29,026 nt of DNA from Saccoglossus kowalevskii (taxonomy: Eukaryota > Hemichordata > Enteropneusta > Harrimaniidae). Positions within the stretch are counted from its first letter, which is position 1; the number at the start of each line of letters is the position of its first letter. This document shows, in pieces, positions 19,201 to 28,970 of the stretch. Below the pieces are notes generated by a model. It had not been told where the DNA came from. It made no database searches and saw nothing but the letters and a program-made list of their open reading frames with translations. The position numbers and the translations under genes were made by a program. The stretch is taken from the NCBI RefSeq assembly GCF_000003605.2, contig NW_003142857.1, positions 18,525 through 47,550 of the forward strand. The letters are read 5' to 3'.

Positions 19201-22200
19201 ACTGTAATGTTCAAAATTCCGAAATAAAAATATAGGGTTTTTTCGCAAAATTACCTCAAAAATTGATCAAAATATGCATTTTTTGAATAGTACAATTGGT
19301 TCCTATGGCAGAAACATTGCATCATATCTGAAATTTTTTTTCAGTTACCTATGCTAAAAAAAGATAATATGTAGTGTTATGAGGGTCTAATATTAGTGTG
19401 ACGAAAAATTTGAGAATTTTGAATATTAGTAAAAGTTATTCATGGAATAGTGTGTTTACATGGAATCCTATGGAAAATGCTCTAAAATTGACACTTTTTA
19501 TATTATTTTGCATATGCTTTCTTGGAAACATATTCTTCTTTCCTCATAAAAACTTTAAATATGACCGCGTGCGATATTAGAAAGTTTCCATTTTTTCGCG
19601 CAGTGCGTCATGGGAAACGGCTGGAGCAGAAGACATTTATATCCAACGTAAACAGCAAAACAGCTAATTTGTGTCACGTTTCATCAGTATTTCGTCCTGC
19701 AGACAAAAAAGTCGCTTGGACGTTGTGGAATTGATATACATCTCTAAACAATATAAGTAATGTGTCAGGAGAATGGTGGATGATAGTGACTCTAGTGTTC
19801 ATGTAAAGATAACAATGTTGTTGTTGTCAAAACTTAATAGTGGATAAAAGGCAATGTACAGAATGAAGAAGTAGACATGGTCTTAATGTTGTAATCATCT
19901 AAAAATGTGCCATTTAAATTAATTTATTAAATTAAATTAAAATTATTTTCCATTATAGGTAAATGTTGCAGGGATTTTTCATTACATCTGAATGTGTGAT
20001 AGATCTTAGGTAAAATGGCCGCCGAGATCTCGGTAATAGACCTCAGGGAAAATGGCCGCCAAAATCTCGGTAATAGACCTCAGGGAAAATGGTCGCCGAA
20101 ATCTCGGTAATAGACCTCAGGGAAAATGGCCGCCGAGATCTCGGTAATAGACCTCAGAGAAAATGGCCGCCGAGATCTCGGTAATAGACCTTAGGGAAAA
20201 TGGCCGCCGAGATCTCGGTGATAGACCTCAGAGAAAATAACCGCCGTAATCTCGTTTAGAGCGAGAGAGCCACGAGACTTGTTTTTATCCTTCAAATAGC
20301 GTTTTATTCTTTCCTGTCATCGCGCCTATTGTTCCACAGATGTATGTATTCGAAACCGATAGAAGCGCAAGAACTGGTTTTATAAATTAAACTATCTCTG
20401 CATTACGATCATGGAAGAGAATGTCTAAATAACGCTAGTCATTAACCACAGCGTAAAACACCATGGTAACATGTTATTGGACTAAAAATATTAAATTTAT
20501 AATGTTTAATTAGACGTTTGTACAATATTGTACTGAATAGACCACCATTCTACTCAGTACTATATAAACAAGGTGATGCTGTGGCATTTAATAAACGTAT
20601 GGGTGGTGAGAAAAATATTAAAACAACGCGATTTCTGTATAATGAAAAATAATTGAAGAAATGTCAATAAAAATGTTGCCAGGCATATGCGAAAAATATA
20701 CATAAACATCAAATTCTTCCAGCTCAACCCACCATCCCTCTCCCCGAGTTCGAATTTGTTACTCTGACTAAAGCCATAGTGATGTTATTCTATTTGTAGT
20801 GGACATACGTTTTGTGTGCTGCACATTCTATCATGGCAGTGTGTGGTAGATGGTACTTACATAGTAAATATTTGCTTGGTTTCGAGTACTTTCGATTGTT
20901 TTAAAATAACGACAACGGTGAACACAGCAGGCAACATCAATCCTGACGGGTTTGGTGACATCCCAGTGATGACTGTATCAAATAATCATTAGTTAATTAA
21001 CAATATTAATTAATTAGTCATATTTTGTTGATGAGGCGCTATAACCGTTGCACATTGTAAACAAACAATGTAATTTACACGCTTTGTATAGGTCGCATGG
21101 GACCCCATATCGAACAGGACGGACTGCCACCTCACTGTATATTTGATGTCGAAAAGCAGTGAAAATAGTTTACGAAACACACAACTGCTCTGCAATCTAT
21201 AATTAATAATGAAATGATCATCGATATGATCGAAACATGTACAAACAAGATTTTGATACAACTAGGAAAATCACAGGAAAGACGGGACTTGAACTTCACC
21301 CCGTTATAGGACTAATATCACATAATACATCCGCAAATCAGACATCTGGAAATTCGCACGAATTCGTTCGAATTGTCATTTCTGTAACTCAAATTTCAGT
21401 CAACCCATCTAAATATTTTTAAAAAAATGTATCGTGCATCTCGACAATTTATAGAAAAAATAAATTTCTATTATGTGGCCGTCGTATGAATATATACATA
21501 ATATATATATATATTTGTTTCTGTATATGAGACACATTTTGTATTCCCCAACAAATCCTACCCAGCCCTTATTCTCTCCCACGCAAAAATGGTTGCGAAG
21601 TAAGTAGCGTATCGTCGTACACTGAGCATTAGTGCGGCCTCCGTACCAAATCGCTACATCACCCGTTAGTTAGCTATTCAAACCTCTTGACGTTAATCAT
21701 TGAAATACTGAGTACACATGTCTTTACATTCCTCCTTGTTTATTGAGCTCCCTGGTGTGAACTTTGTACTGTCGCTGCATAAATGACTGAATGTTTCATC
21801 GTTGCAAAATTATGGTTGGCTTTGTTTTTTTCGAATACAATTATTATTTAGCTGTCGTGTGTGTGTTGTAAAATGCAGCGCGTCCCGTCCCGCGTTTTTA
21901 TTGAACTGGTCGTATATGACGTGTGTCACTGATACGCATGCGCACTGTATTTACCTGCACGTATAGCCTGGGTATTACGCGTCTGTGGAATACTGTTTAT
22001 TGCTAAAACTATAAATAATGTTCTAAGGTCTTTACTAAGATGTAATATCATACACACAAAACTTTCTTAAATGTAGATCCACAAAAAATCAAACTCCCAA
22101 TCGTGTCTCAGTCTTCAGGTATATAAATACGGAAATATTTGACAAAACTACTGTTCTAATATGCTGGACGAATGTGAGAATTCTGAACCAAATAACCTTG

Positions 22201-25200
22201 TATGCGGCATGCCCGCTTCTTTACCAAAACAAATATTTTCTTAAATTTCTGTATTGGGTCAAGGTACATGAAGTTTCAATCTATACAAAATCTCTATTAT
22301 GGCGGGAAAACGGCTCGTACAATATAAAAACCAATATCAAAAAAAAACTAGTCTCCGATCGATTATAAACGAACGCTCAATGTGATGTGTACTAGTATAT
22401 AGTACTGAGTACGATCAAGGCTGCGTAGCCAATCAGGTACAATTTTGTATCGGTTGCGGCTTCGGTTTAACTAAATATTGAGAGACCAATCAGAGAGCAG
22501 CTTGTTTGTTGGCAGTGTTTTCTGTCTTTTATACATGCCTCGACTCAACCGCGCGACCATGGTAGCTAAATGGTAGTAAAAACAGACGTCACTGTGACGT
22601 CATTTGTTTACATCTTGCTAACTAGCGTGCCTCGCTAATTATTGATCAAAAAATAAATACTAACAGCATAATAAGAGCAGCAGCGGCATAATTGTGAACT
22701 CTGGTGCTAACGACCGGGTCTCGACGACCAGTAACTGCGCATGCGTAGGCGCGCGAAACCTGCCGTTTAGGGAAGTGCTGTATTTGGTTTGTTTCTTGAC
22801 AATGCAGTTGGTAGTCAATCAGAACCGGAACTGTCGTTTATATTGTGAAATTTTAAAAGTTTATACAACCGAAATAAAAAAAAAGTTCGAGTTATTAAAT
22901 TTTTGTTGAATTCAGACTACATGTACTTGCATTTAATATAATTGTATTTCAATAATCATTACTGTCGTTTACTTTGTCGAATGTTGCATATTTCGATTGT
23001 CTTTGAATTGCCCTTGCCCATAATACCAACTATCGGGTTTTAATTGCCCATCAGTGCTGGGTTTCGAATTCTTCGGTTGCTTGGCTTTCTTCATGGGCAA
23101 AAGAAAGACATTGCAGTGCAAAGCTACTTGCAACACAGTGCCTGATTGGCTACCTATGTAGTGTGTTAAGCAGTTTATCTATCAACAATAACTTGGCAAA
23201 ACTGACGTCACAGTGTGACGTTCTATAAATGGTTGAATGAGGATGTATTCATTTAGATCAAACTAGTTTATTTGTTTCTGGTCAGCGAGCAGGTCATTTG
23301 GGAGATCCAATATATGACCAACATGCAAGGCAAACACGATTTTCATAGCTAAGGCTAGATAAAGAAGAAATAAAGCGTGTTGCACGGTCACGTGTTTAAT
23401 AACTCAGAATCAGAAACAATTTTTCCTCTGGATTAGTAAATTTACGATGGTTGATTTGATAAAATAACGCAGTATCCAACCATCTAAATACTGATATCAC
23501 AAAGACAATCTCATGTCGCCCTTAACGTATAATTTGCACACGAAGACATACAGACAACAGTGATGTATTGTCAGCTCGAAACTCGTGTGAAATTATTTAA
23601 CTATTTTTAGCATGTTTTTCAGAAAATTAAAAAAGACTATAGCATGGAAGTATTCGTTCGATGATGTTCGATGATGAAAATACAATACAATATCAAATTT
23701 ATTTAAAATTGCTCAAAAAGTCTTGCTTCTATATACTGCTTCTCGGCGCTGGTTTCATATCACTATTTAAAATATCCATGTATATTTAATAATATTTTCA
23801 AATACAATACAGAAAGATATTTTACTTAAGAGGGAGCTATGCTTTAATACTGAACCACTCTAGTGACGTAACATTGATCTAAAATTTTCTTTGTGACACA
23901 CACACGGGGTAAAATTGGATGTTGTCTAAAAGCACTTATAAACGCGAGGGAAAACAAACAAGAAATTTTCCTATATGACTTTTGTTTAAAGATTTAAGGT
24001 TGGGTGTGCTATTACCAATCTGTCTGAACTGTGTTCTATGTCATACAGTGATGAATTGCACATTATACTTTGGATGGTGGCTCAAATCATTTTCTTTCTA
24101 TAGAACAAACGGCTGATAATTTGGTAGAACTTTATCCATATGGATCAGGACAGAGAGATACGACGTTAGACTCAGGTGATGATCTGCAATCTCCAGCATC
24201 CAAGTTAGATTATGGGTTAGTGTTTTATGGACAGAGGCACTGGAGCATTTATGTAAGTACCATTATGTCTTGCAGAATTATCCTGGTGAAGTATGTCTTG
24301 TGGGATGAATGAGAATTATGGTGAAGTATGTCTTGTAGACAAATGATAATTATGTTTGGGTGTATCTTGTGACGGGTGAGGAAGTATGTATTGTGCAAGG
24401 ATGAGGTATGTATTGTGGATGGATGGTAATCATGTTGTAGCATGCCTTGTGAATGGATGAATTTATAACTACTTCCTTAATATGTATGTGTCTGTGTATA
24501 TACACATATACATGTTCTCTTGCTCAATTTCACATTTGTTATTTCATATTTCTCTTCAATAGGTGAATACAAATGGTTTAATTTCTTTCAATAATGGATT
24601 ACCAGACCATAGTGAAACTCCAGATGCGTTTCCACTTGGTAATCTTGAGGTAAGAGGGTCATTTCTGTGTAGACAGCACTTCCGTGTTGTCAGTATCCTC
24701 AAACACTCAACATTCACCCATATGCGTACCTAGGTAGTTACACTCATTTTCATCTCAAGTCACGGGTATCATAACACATGATATAGTGAAGTTGCAGTAT
24801 AGACTAAAGTGCCATTGAGAGATTCCTCAAATATCCATTTTCATACTATCAATATAAGCATACTGAATCCTTAAACTTATACCCATTACGTTCCAAATAA
24901 ATGGTTTGTATGTCGCTTTATTGCTACTGATATCTAAAAAAAACAGTGTTACCACTATATGTTTTTATTTAAAGCGGATGAGTCGTCACTTGCGCATGCG
25001 TCAGATGGCCATAGTGTGTCATTGTTTACAAACAGACGTCTACTCATGAGCCTTTGCGTTTTTAGCGTTTGTTGTTATCATCGCTTGGGACTCAATTCCC
25101 GCGCATGCGCAGGTGACGACCCTCCCGCTTTTAGTAGCGTTAATTACTTCTGTTTTTCGGCAGACCTATCCTGGTGACACATATTACAATATGATAGCAC

Positions 25201-28200
25201 CTTTCTGGGGTAATGTAGACACGTCGAGGCGTGGTAACATATACTATCGTCAGACTACAGAACGACTCATATTAAACCAAGCAACAGAGGACGTCAGACG
25301 TTATTTCACCGAAGAACAGGACTTCACTGCACTGTGGTGTTTTGTGGCCACCTGGGAGGAAGTTAGTTTCTTTGGACGCACGGACGAAGACAACCCACAA
25401 GATCACGTATGTAGTTGACTGTGAACGTCGGCTTATATCAATTTGGAAAGATAAAGTCGGCCAACATCAATTTTAACAATAATTGTGACCATGATCTATA
25501 GGAAATAGGAAATTATTCTAACAATTATCTTTAAAATGATATTAAAATATATAAAAATGGTCAAAATGTGTCACAAACATTTTAGAAAAAAATTTCACAA
25601 TGACAATGAATAATTTAGGTCTTGATTTTTTACAAATGTGCTTGACCTCCTAAGAAGTTTCTCGCTATACGGGAAGAATTTTTTTTTTTGCGCCAGGCGT
25701 CAGTTTCGGACATTGAATGTCACTGTTGTCTCTCCTGACAACAGAAAGAAAATATTGATATGCAATCATGCTCACTTTCAAACAATGTTTCATTACAGCG
25801 GAATACATGGCAGGTTGTCTTGGCAACTGATAACCGGGCAACATTTTACATTGCAAGTTATCGTCGTGTCGAGTGGACGACCGGTGTGGAGAGTGGTGGC
25901 TCTGCGTATACAGGAACTGGCGGTACAACAGCCCAGGTATGAACAACCCTTTCCAGAGAATAGCGCCCTCTTGCTGTATTGCTTTAATATGAAGATTATG
26001 GTTTTGAGAGGTTTTACTATAATCCAGATGACGAATGACTAGAGGGGATTTCCGGGAATGGTGTATTACGAGTAACCTCCGTATCATTCGCGCCTTCTGG
26101 CATTGAAGCGTGTCAGATTGAGTGAAATTGACATACTAGTATTTTAGTAACAGTGTGGTCCAAATCAAACCGTGTTTACTGTGTTTGTCATTTAGCATAG
26201 AGTTGATCTGAGCTCAAAACATTGACTTGATTAACGAATAAACAACCAAAACACAGTCAATTTACCTACATGGCGTTTGTTCATTTACGTCACAGAAATG
26301 GCAAAAGAAGGCACGAGAAATTTGTCTGCACTTTTTTCTATATTCTATAATATTTCTGGAAATGAACGCTAATTTTGGAGCTAAAATTTAAGTCAGTTGT
26401 CAGTTTTAACTCACGAAATTTGGCTATAACCTTCTACCGCCAGTCCAAAACACTAATGACCGCCGCAACTCCCCCACCTCATCCCGCAGCGGGGCCACAT
26501 TTTCAGAGGAATCAAATTTCATAGGAATTAAATACCCGAAACTTTATTTTTAAAATACACAATTAAATTAATTTTTATATTCTCACATTGATGATTTCCT
26601 CATTTAATTTTTTAATTAAAATAATATACTTTATACTACCTTTCCTATTTTCCTAGTGTTAGTTTATATGAATCAGCTTGTTCGTTTCAGGTTGGTTTCA
26701 ACGCTGGAGATGGCCTCAGTTATTTTACGTATGGTGGTTCCCGTACAGCAGATATTATCAATTTACCGTGGAGCAGCAATGTTGAAGAACCTGGTAGATA
26801 CGCCTACCGTATAGATGCTTACAAAGTTGACAGTGGCGGCTGTGGTGGCACTGGTTAGTACAGTCGTGATCAGTAGTTGTAAAAGGGTTAGTTATTCACT
26901 GGGTTTAAATTTTGCTTATTTCGCTGACTGGAAAATGCGCTAAATTAAAACCTAGTGAATATGTAAAATTTAGCATAGAACACATTATCTAAATGATAAA
27001 ACCGTGAATTTAAAACCCACTGAATATGCCTGAAATGCTAAATCAGTGAAATTTAAACCCAGTGAAAATTAGTCATTTTACAGTAGCATAATGTTGGTCT
27101 ACAGTACATATGTATACCTCTCAATATAAAATGGCGTATGTCTATAATATGAACATAACATTCGTTTATATACATATTTTAACGTCTCAGTAATTGTGGC
27201 AGGAATTTACATTTACGATACAACTTATAATGTTTCTATTGTAGGTCGCCTGCACTTCTTTCCACATTGGGGAAATCTTCTTGGAGGCGATAGGCTCCTT
27301 GTTGGCGGGTCCTGCTGGGATACAAACAAACCCTATTTTCTAAGAATCGGCATCCAGGAATTCAACTGTACCTATGAAAGTGTGTTCCGATTGGAGTGCA
27401 TCACACCTCCCTTCTACGAAATTGGTGATATTAGGGTAGACCTGTCACAAGACGGTGGTGTCACATACCCGTACAATGGACGCTGGATCATAGGTACGTT
27501 AAATCACGGGGATCAGAATTGAATTGTCACATTCTTGTGAAAGCCTAGGCATGTGGACGCCATTCCCTAATTCAGCCTTTCGATATGTAGCGCCCTCTAA
27601 CAACCAAGCGCTTCTGCGACGTCCACATTACACCACATGACGTAACTAAGCGAAAACCAGATAGTTCACTACGATAACTACGATTGGATGTGTAGTTGTT
27701 CGTTCGTCTTTTAGAGTACGGTAGTTCTCTTAAAATCATGAGTTTCTATTGGCGGAACGAGAACAAGATGTTAAATTTGCAGAATTGATTTTTCAGTCGC
27801 TAGAGGGCGCGACATAACTACGGGTAGAATACCCAAGATTCAGTATTGGTAGTTCTGACTTAGAAATGAGATTAAGACTGTTTATAAGTGTCTATAACTG
27901 TCATGGTTTGGGGTTTGGAATATTTATTGCAAAATTCATAGTATATTCAAAATGGTGTTTGTTTAATACGACCGCGAAGAGCTTAATGAATATATATTTG
28001 TGCTAACGATACAATCATTGTAATTCTACCATATCAAAAAATGTTCTCAAAGCATTCGGTATCAATTACATAATCAGTTATTGGCAATGCTTCAAAAGTC
28101 ACCTGGGTCAAATAGTTTTCCTAATGATCAAGTGTTTTGCCATGATACGGTACATAAATAAATCAGTGAGTATATAATATTTGCATTCATCAATGATGTC

Positions 28201-28970
28201 AGTGAACTGTGATCGTTACTCGAACCGCGTTCGATGCCGCCTTTTAAGGCAGAAGCCGACTCATAATTGTTAGGAAGGTTTATTATTGGTTTATAGTGTA
28301 TCGTCATGGAATATTTTCCCACGAAAATTTATTTTTGTGTGTTCCAGTACCAATTGTTGAGGAAATCGACTACATTTTATTAAAAAATTGATATTTTTTA
28401 GAACAATTCAATAATTGTATTTGTCATGAGAAATTATCGTGTTTTAACACTTTTCAATAACCTGATTATGGTAGTAACAAAAAGTACCCCATCGGTCATG
28501 ATATACACTTTCTCATAACCTATGTCACCGCCCTACTATTTGTGATGACGATAGGGACAATGGTAAAGGTTTTCTAGCGTTTTTAAAATGGCCGCCATTC
28601 ACTGAATTGCAACCATCATTTTCTAATTTTTCACGAATGATTTCTTGTCTATGAATTTGTTACCAGAGCCCCCAATACAGGGTAAACTTGACCATAAAGT
28701 TACGCGTATTGATTCCCACCTCAATAAATGGAACGTTGCGGGACATGACCTGGAGATTACTTGGGACAAAAACGAGTTTGAAACTTCGTATGTAACAATA
28801 GAAGCGATGTCGTACCGGGAGGATCTCAATTTCCCTACATGGGAGCTTTTAGCTGAACTTCTTTATCAGGAGGTGAACGACGGTAGAGCAACGTTTATGG
28901 GGCGGCCTGTGGAAGGAGCCACTCACACCATGGCAGTGGGAGCAATTAGAATTCGTCCATTTGAGGGCAG
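16142..28970 (+). CDS. mesh-like: Mesh-like cell-surface protein (signal peptide, NIDO, IPT-like), 5' part, 8 exons, continues past the window
   Basis: Exons 16142-16211, 24104-24252, 24563-24649, 25164-25406, 25799-25936, 26691-26853, 27245-27493 and 28667-28970 join in frame (intron phases 1,0,0,0,0,1,1) into 467 residues, ending on a GTGAGT donor. Residues 1-20 are a signal peptide (RVFILLMTATFV). A NIDO domain spans about 60-280, with VNTNGLISF, MIAPFWGNVDTSRRGNIYYR, TWQVVLATD and VGFNAGDGLSYF. Residues 284-366 look like an IPT/TIG Ig-like fold with three Cys (GGSCW, NCTYE, LECITPP). Residues 368-467 contain the WDKNEF...VTIEAMSYRE stretch that resembles the segment after IPT in Mesh/SUSD2 proteins. 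The family continues with AMOP, VWD, sushi and a membrane segment, outside the window. In insects Mesh organises smooth septate junctions of the gut; the role here is inferred. MUC4- or SNED1-like proteins also have NIDO domains but fit the later part less well. Confidence 0.88.
17240..17266. repeat. AT-rich perfect inverted repeat
   Basis: 12-bp arms 17240-17251 and 17255-17266 around a 3-bp TAT loop, in a 50-bp A/T-only tract. Could extrude as a cruciform; otherwise low-complexity. Confidence 0.7.
17986..18440 (+). repeat. 52-bp minisatellite, ~8.7 copies
   Basis: Units start at 17986, 18038, 18091, 18144, 18196, 18248, 18300, 18351 and 18402 (51-53 bp each). The unit begins GTGTTAGTCACCCCATCCCA and ends in CTAGCACAG plus an A-run. 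The last three units diverge to GGATTATTCATCCCATG. An isolated degenerate unit lies at 18778-18830. Confidence 0.95.
18778..18830 (+). repeat. isolated degenerate unit of the 52-bp minisatellite
   Basis: CTCCTAGCCCAGAAAG followed by TTAGTCATCCCATCCCATGC matches the array 340 bp upstream. It suggests the array was longer or was split. Confidence 0.7.
19995..20254 (+). repeat. 37-bp minisatellite, ~7 copies, palindromic unit
   Basis: Units start at exactly 37-bp spacing (20012, 20049, 20086, 20123, 20160, 20197, 20234), with partial copies at both ends. The unit holds AAAATGGCCGCC, then CCGAGATCTCGG (a perfect 12-bp palindrome in most copies), then TAATAGACCTCAGGG. The reverse strand of the first part contains the CCATTTT core of YY1-type sites. 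Confidence 0.95.
22583..22604 (-). repeat. CRE-containing core, inverted copy
   Basis: GACGTCAC-T-GTGACGTC is a perfect 8-bp inverted repeat around one base. On the minus strand it reads AATGACGTCACAGTGACGTC, close to the core at 375 and 23203. Confidence 0.5.
23192..23228 (+). repeat. dispersed CRE-containing repeat, copy 2
   Basis: TTGGCAAAAC then TGACGTCACAGTGTGACG and TTCTATA. Contains CGTCACA-G-TGTGACG, a perfect 7-bp inverted repeat around one base. Confidence 0.6.
24104..24252 (+). CDS. mesh-like: Mesh-like exon 2: approach to NIDO
   Basis: Acceptor TTTCTTTCTATAG, donor TAT|GTAAGT. Encodes LVELYPYGSGQRDTTL and LDYGLVFYGQRHWSIY, the strand pair that opens extracellular NIDO regions. 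Residues 24-73. Confidence 0.88.
24262..24460 (+). repeat. degenerate minisatellite next to the exon 2 donor
   Basis: Five or six diverged copies of (A)GTATGT(C/A)TTGTG followed by a GGATGAATGA/AATTATG filler, spacing about 22-36 bp, starting some 10 bp after the Mesh-like exon 2 donor. Confidence 0.65.
24563..24649 (+). CDS. mesh-like: Mesh-like exon 3: NIDO start
   Basis: 29 codons, phase 0 on both sides, acceptor TTCAATAG, donor GAG|GTAAGA. Encodes VNTNGLISFNNGLPD, a hallmark of NIDO domains. Too short to show up as a long ORF. Confidence 0.9.
24650..25163 (+). other. Mesh-like intron 3
   Basis: 514 bp. Its last third is the MITE at 24968-25134. The remaining 29 bp to the exon supply a TTAATTAC branch-point-like stretch and the pyrimidine tract. 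Confidence 0.75.
24968..25134. mobile_element. MITE with ~32-bp terminal inverted repeats (copy 2)
   Basis: Left end TTTAAAGCGGATGAGTCGTC and right end, on the other strand, CTAAAAGCGGGAGGGTCGTC both continue CAC(T/C)TGCGCATGCG, about 28 of 32 positions matching. The termini resemble the element at 4988-5299 (TTTAAAG, CGG, GTCGTCAC, GCATGCG). Target duplication is unclear (TTTA versus TTAG). TGCGCATGCG in both arms matches the NRF1 motif. Confidence 0.75.
25164..25406 (+). CDS. mesh-like: Mesh-like exon 4: NIDO core
   Basis: 81 codons, phase 0, acceptor TTTTTCGGCAG, donor CAC|GTATGT. Encodes MIAPFWGNVDTSRRGNIYYR and CFVATWEEVSFFG, the central NIDO strands. The acceptor lies only 29 bp after the end of a MITE. 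Confidence 0.93.
25407..25798 (+). other. Mesh-like intron 4
   Basis: 392 bp, AT-rich, GTATGT...TACAG; I see nothing else in it. Confidence 0.75.
25799..25936 (+). CDS. mesh-like: Mesh-like exon 5: NIDO
   Basis: 46 codons, phase 0, acceptor TTTCATTACAG, donor CAG|GTATGA. Encodes NTWQVVLATDNRATFYIASY and the W-T-T-G segment of the domain. Overlapping open frames on both strands here are shadows. Confidence 0.92.
25937..26690 (+). other. Mesh-like intron 5
   Basis: 754 bp. A weak CTCF-like core is seen on the minus strand at 25963-25976, and the 3' third is A/T-rich. Confidence 0.7.
26691..26853 (+). CDS. mesh-like: Mesh-like exon 6: NIDO end
   Basis: 54 codons plus one base, acceptor TTCGTTTCAG, donor ACTG|GTTAGT. 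Encodes VGFNAGDGLSYF, the T-x-x-I-x-NL segment and PGRYAYRIDA, the last NIDO strand, then a Gly/Cys-rich linker. Confidence 0.9.
26854..27244 (+). other. Mesh-like intron 6 with a foldback cluster
   Basis: 391 bp; half of it is the inverted-repeat cluster at 26895-27066. Confidence 0.7.
26895..27066. repeat. nested inverted repeats around TTCACTGGGTTTAAATTT
   Basis: TTCACTGGGTTTAAATTT (26895-26912) is exactly the reverse complement of 27049-27066. Two weaker inverted copies lie between them (26943-26959 AAATTAAAACCTAGTGAA-like, 27004-27024 AATTTAAAACCCACTGAA-like). One sense copy against three antisense copies suggests a small foldback element or SINE-like repeat; the downstream TTTTACAGTA may be its end. 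Confidence 0.7.
27245..27493 (+). CDS. mesh-like: Mesh-like exon 7: IPT/TIG-like domain
   Basis: Acceptor TTTCTATTGTAG, donor ATAG|GTACGT, phase 1 on both sides, as is usual for a movable domain exon. Encodes the FPHWGNLLGGDRLLVGGSCW opening of an IPT fold and a closing VDLSQDGGVTYPYNG. Confidence 0.87.
27494..28666 (+). other. Mesh-like intron 7
   Basis: 1173 bp. It holds two GAGGGCGC (CTCF-like) sites at 27590-27603 (minus) and 27797-27810 (plus) and an ATGGCCGCCAT palindrome at about 28588-28598. No coding sequence seen. Confidence 0.65.
27797..27810 (+). promoter_or_regulatory. CTCF-like motif
   Basis: TCGCTAGAGGGCGC matches 12 of 14 positions of CCASYAGRKGGCRS; a motif match only. Confidence 0.28.
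28667..28970 (+). CDS. mesh-like: Mesh-like exon 8: post-IPT segment
   Basis: Acceptor TTTGTTACCAG, donor GGCAG|GTGAGT, phase 1 in and phase 2 out. Contains LEITWDKNEFETSYVTIEAM and a YRED motif, similar to the region between IPT and AMOP in Mesh/SUSD2. The next exon is beyond 29026. Confidence 0.87.

Larger units (their letters stand above)
16212..24103 (+). other. Mesh-like intron 1 (7.9 kb)
   Basis: Long AT-rich intron holding an AT-rich inverted repeat (17240-17266), a (TC)n run (about 17790-17803), minisatellites at 17986-18440 and 19995-20254, an AT microsatellite near 21500, and a CpG-rich patch with CCAAT, CRE-like and NRF1-like motifs at about 22430-22760. No independent gene could be supported. 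Confidence 0.6.

Noticed and set aside
19522-19734. 70-codon plus-strand ORF after the dispersed repeat
   Set aside because: No recognisable domain, no supporting splice context, and it sits in repeat-derived sequence.
20740-20760. tRNA- or SINE-type B box (GAGTTCGAATTTG)
   Set aside because: No A box at the right distance and no cloverleaf; a chance partial match.
25638-26087. Two long open frames on opposite strands around exon 5
   Set aside because: Both are shadows of the NIDO exon 25799-25936, which has the matching frame and proper splice sites.
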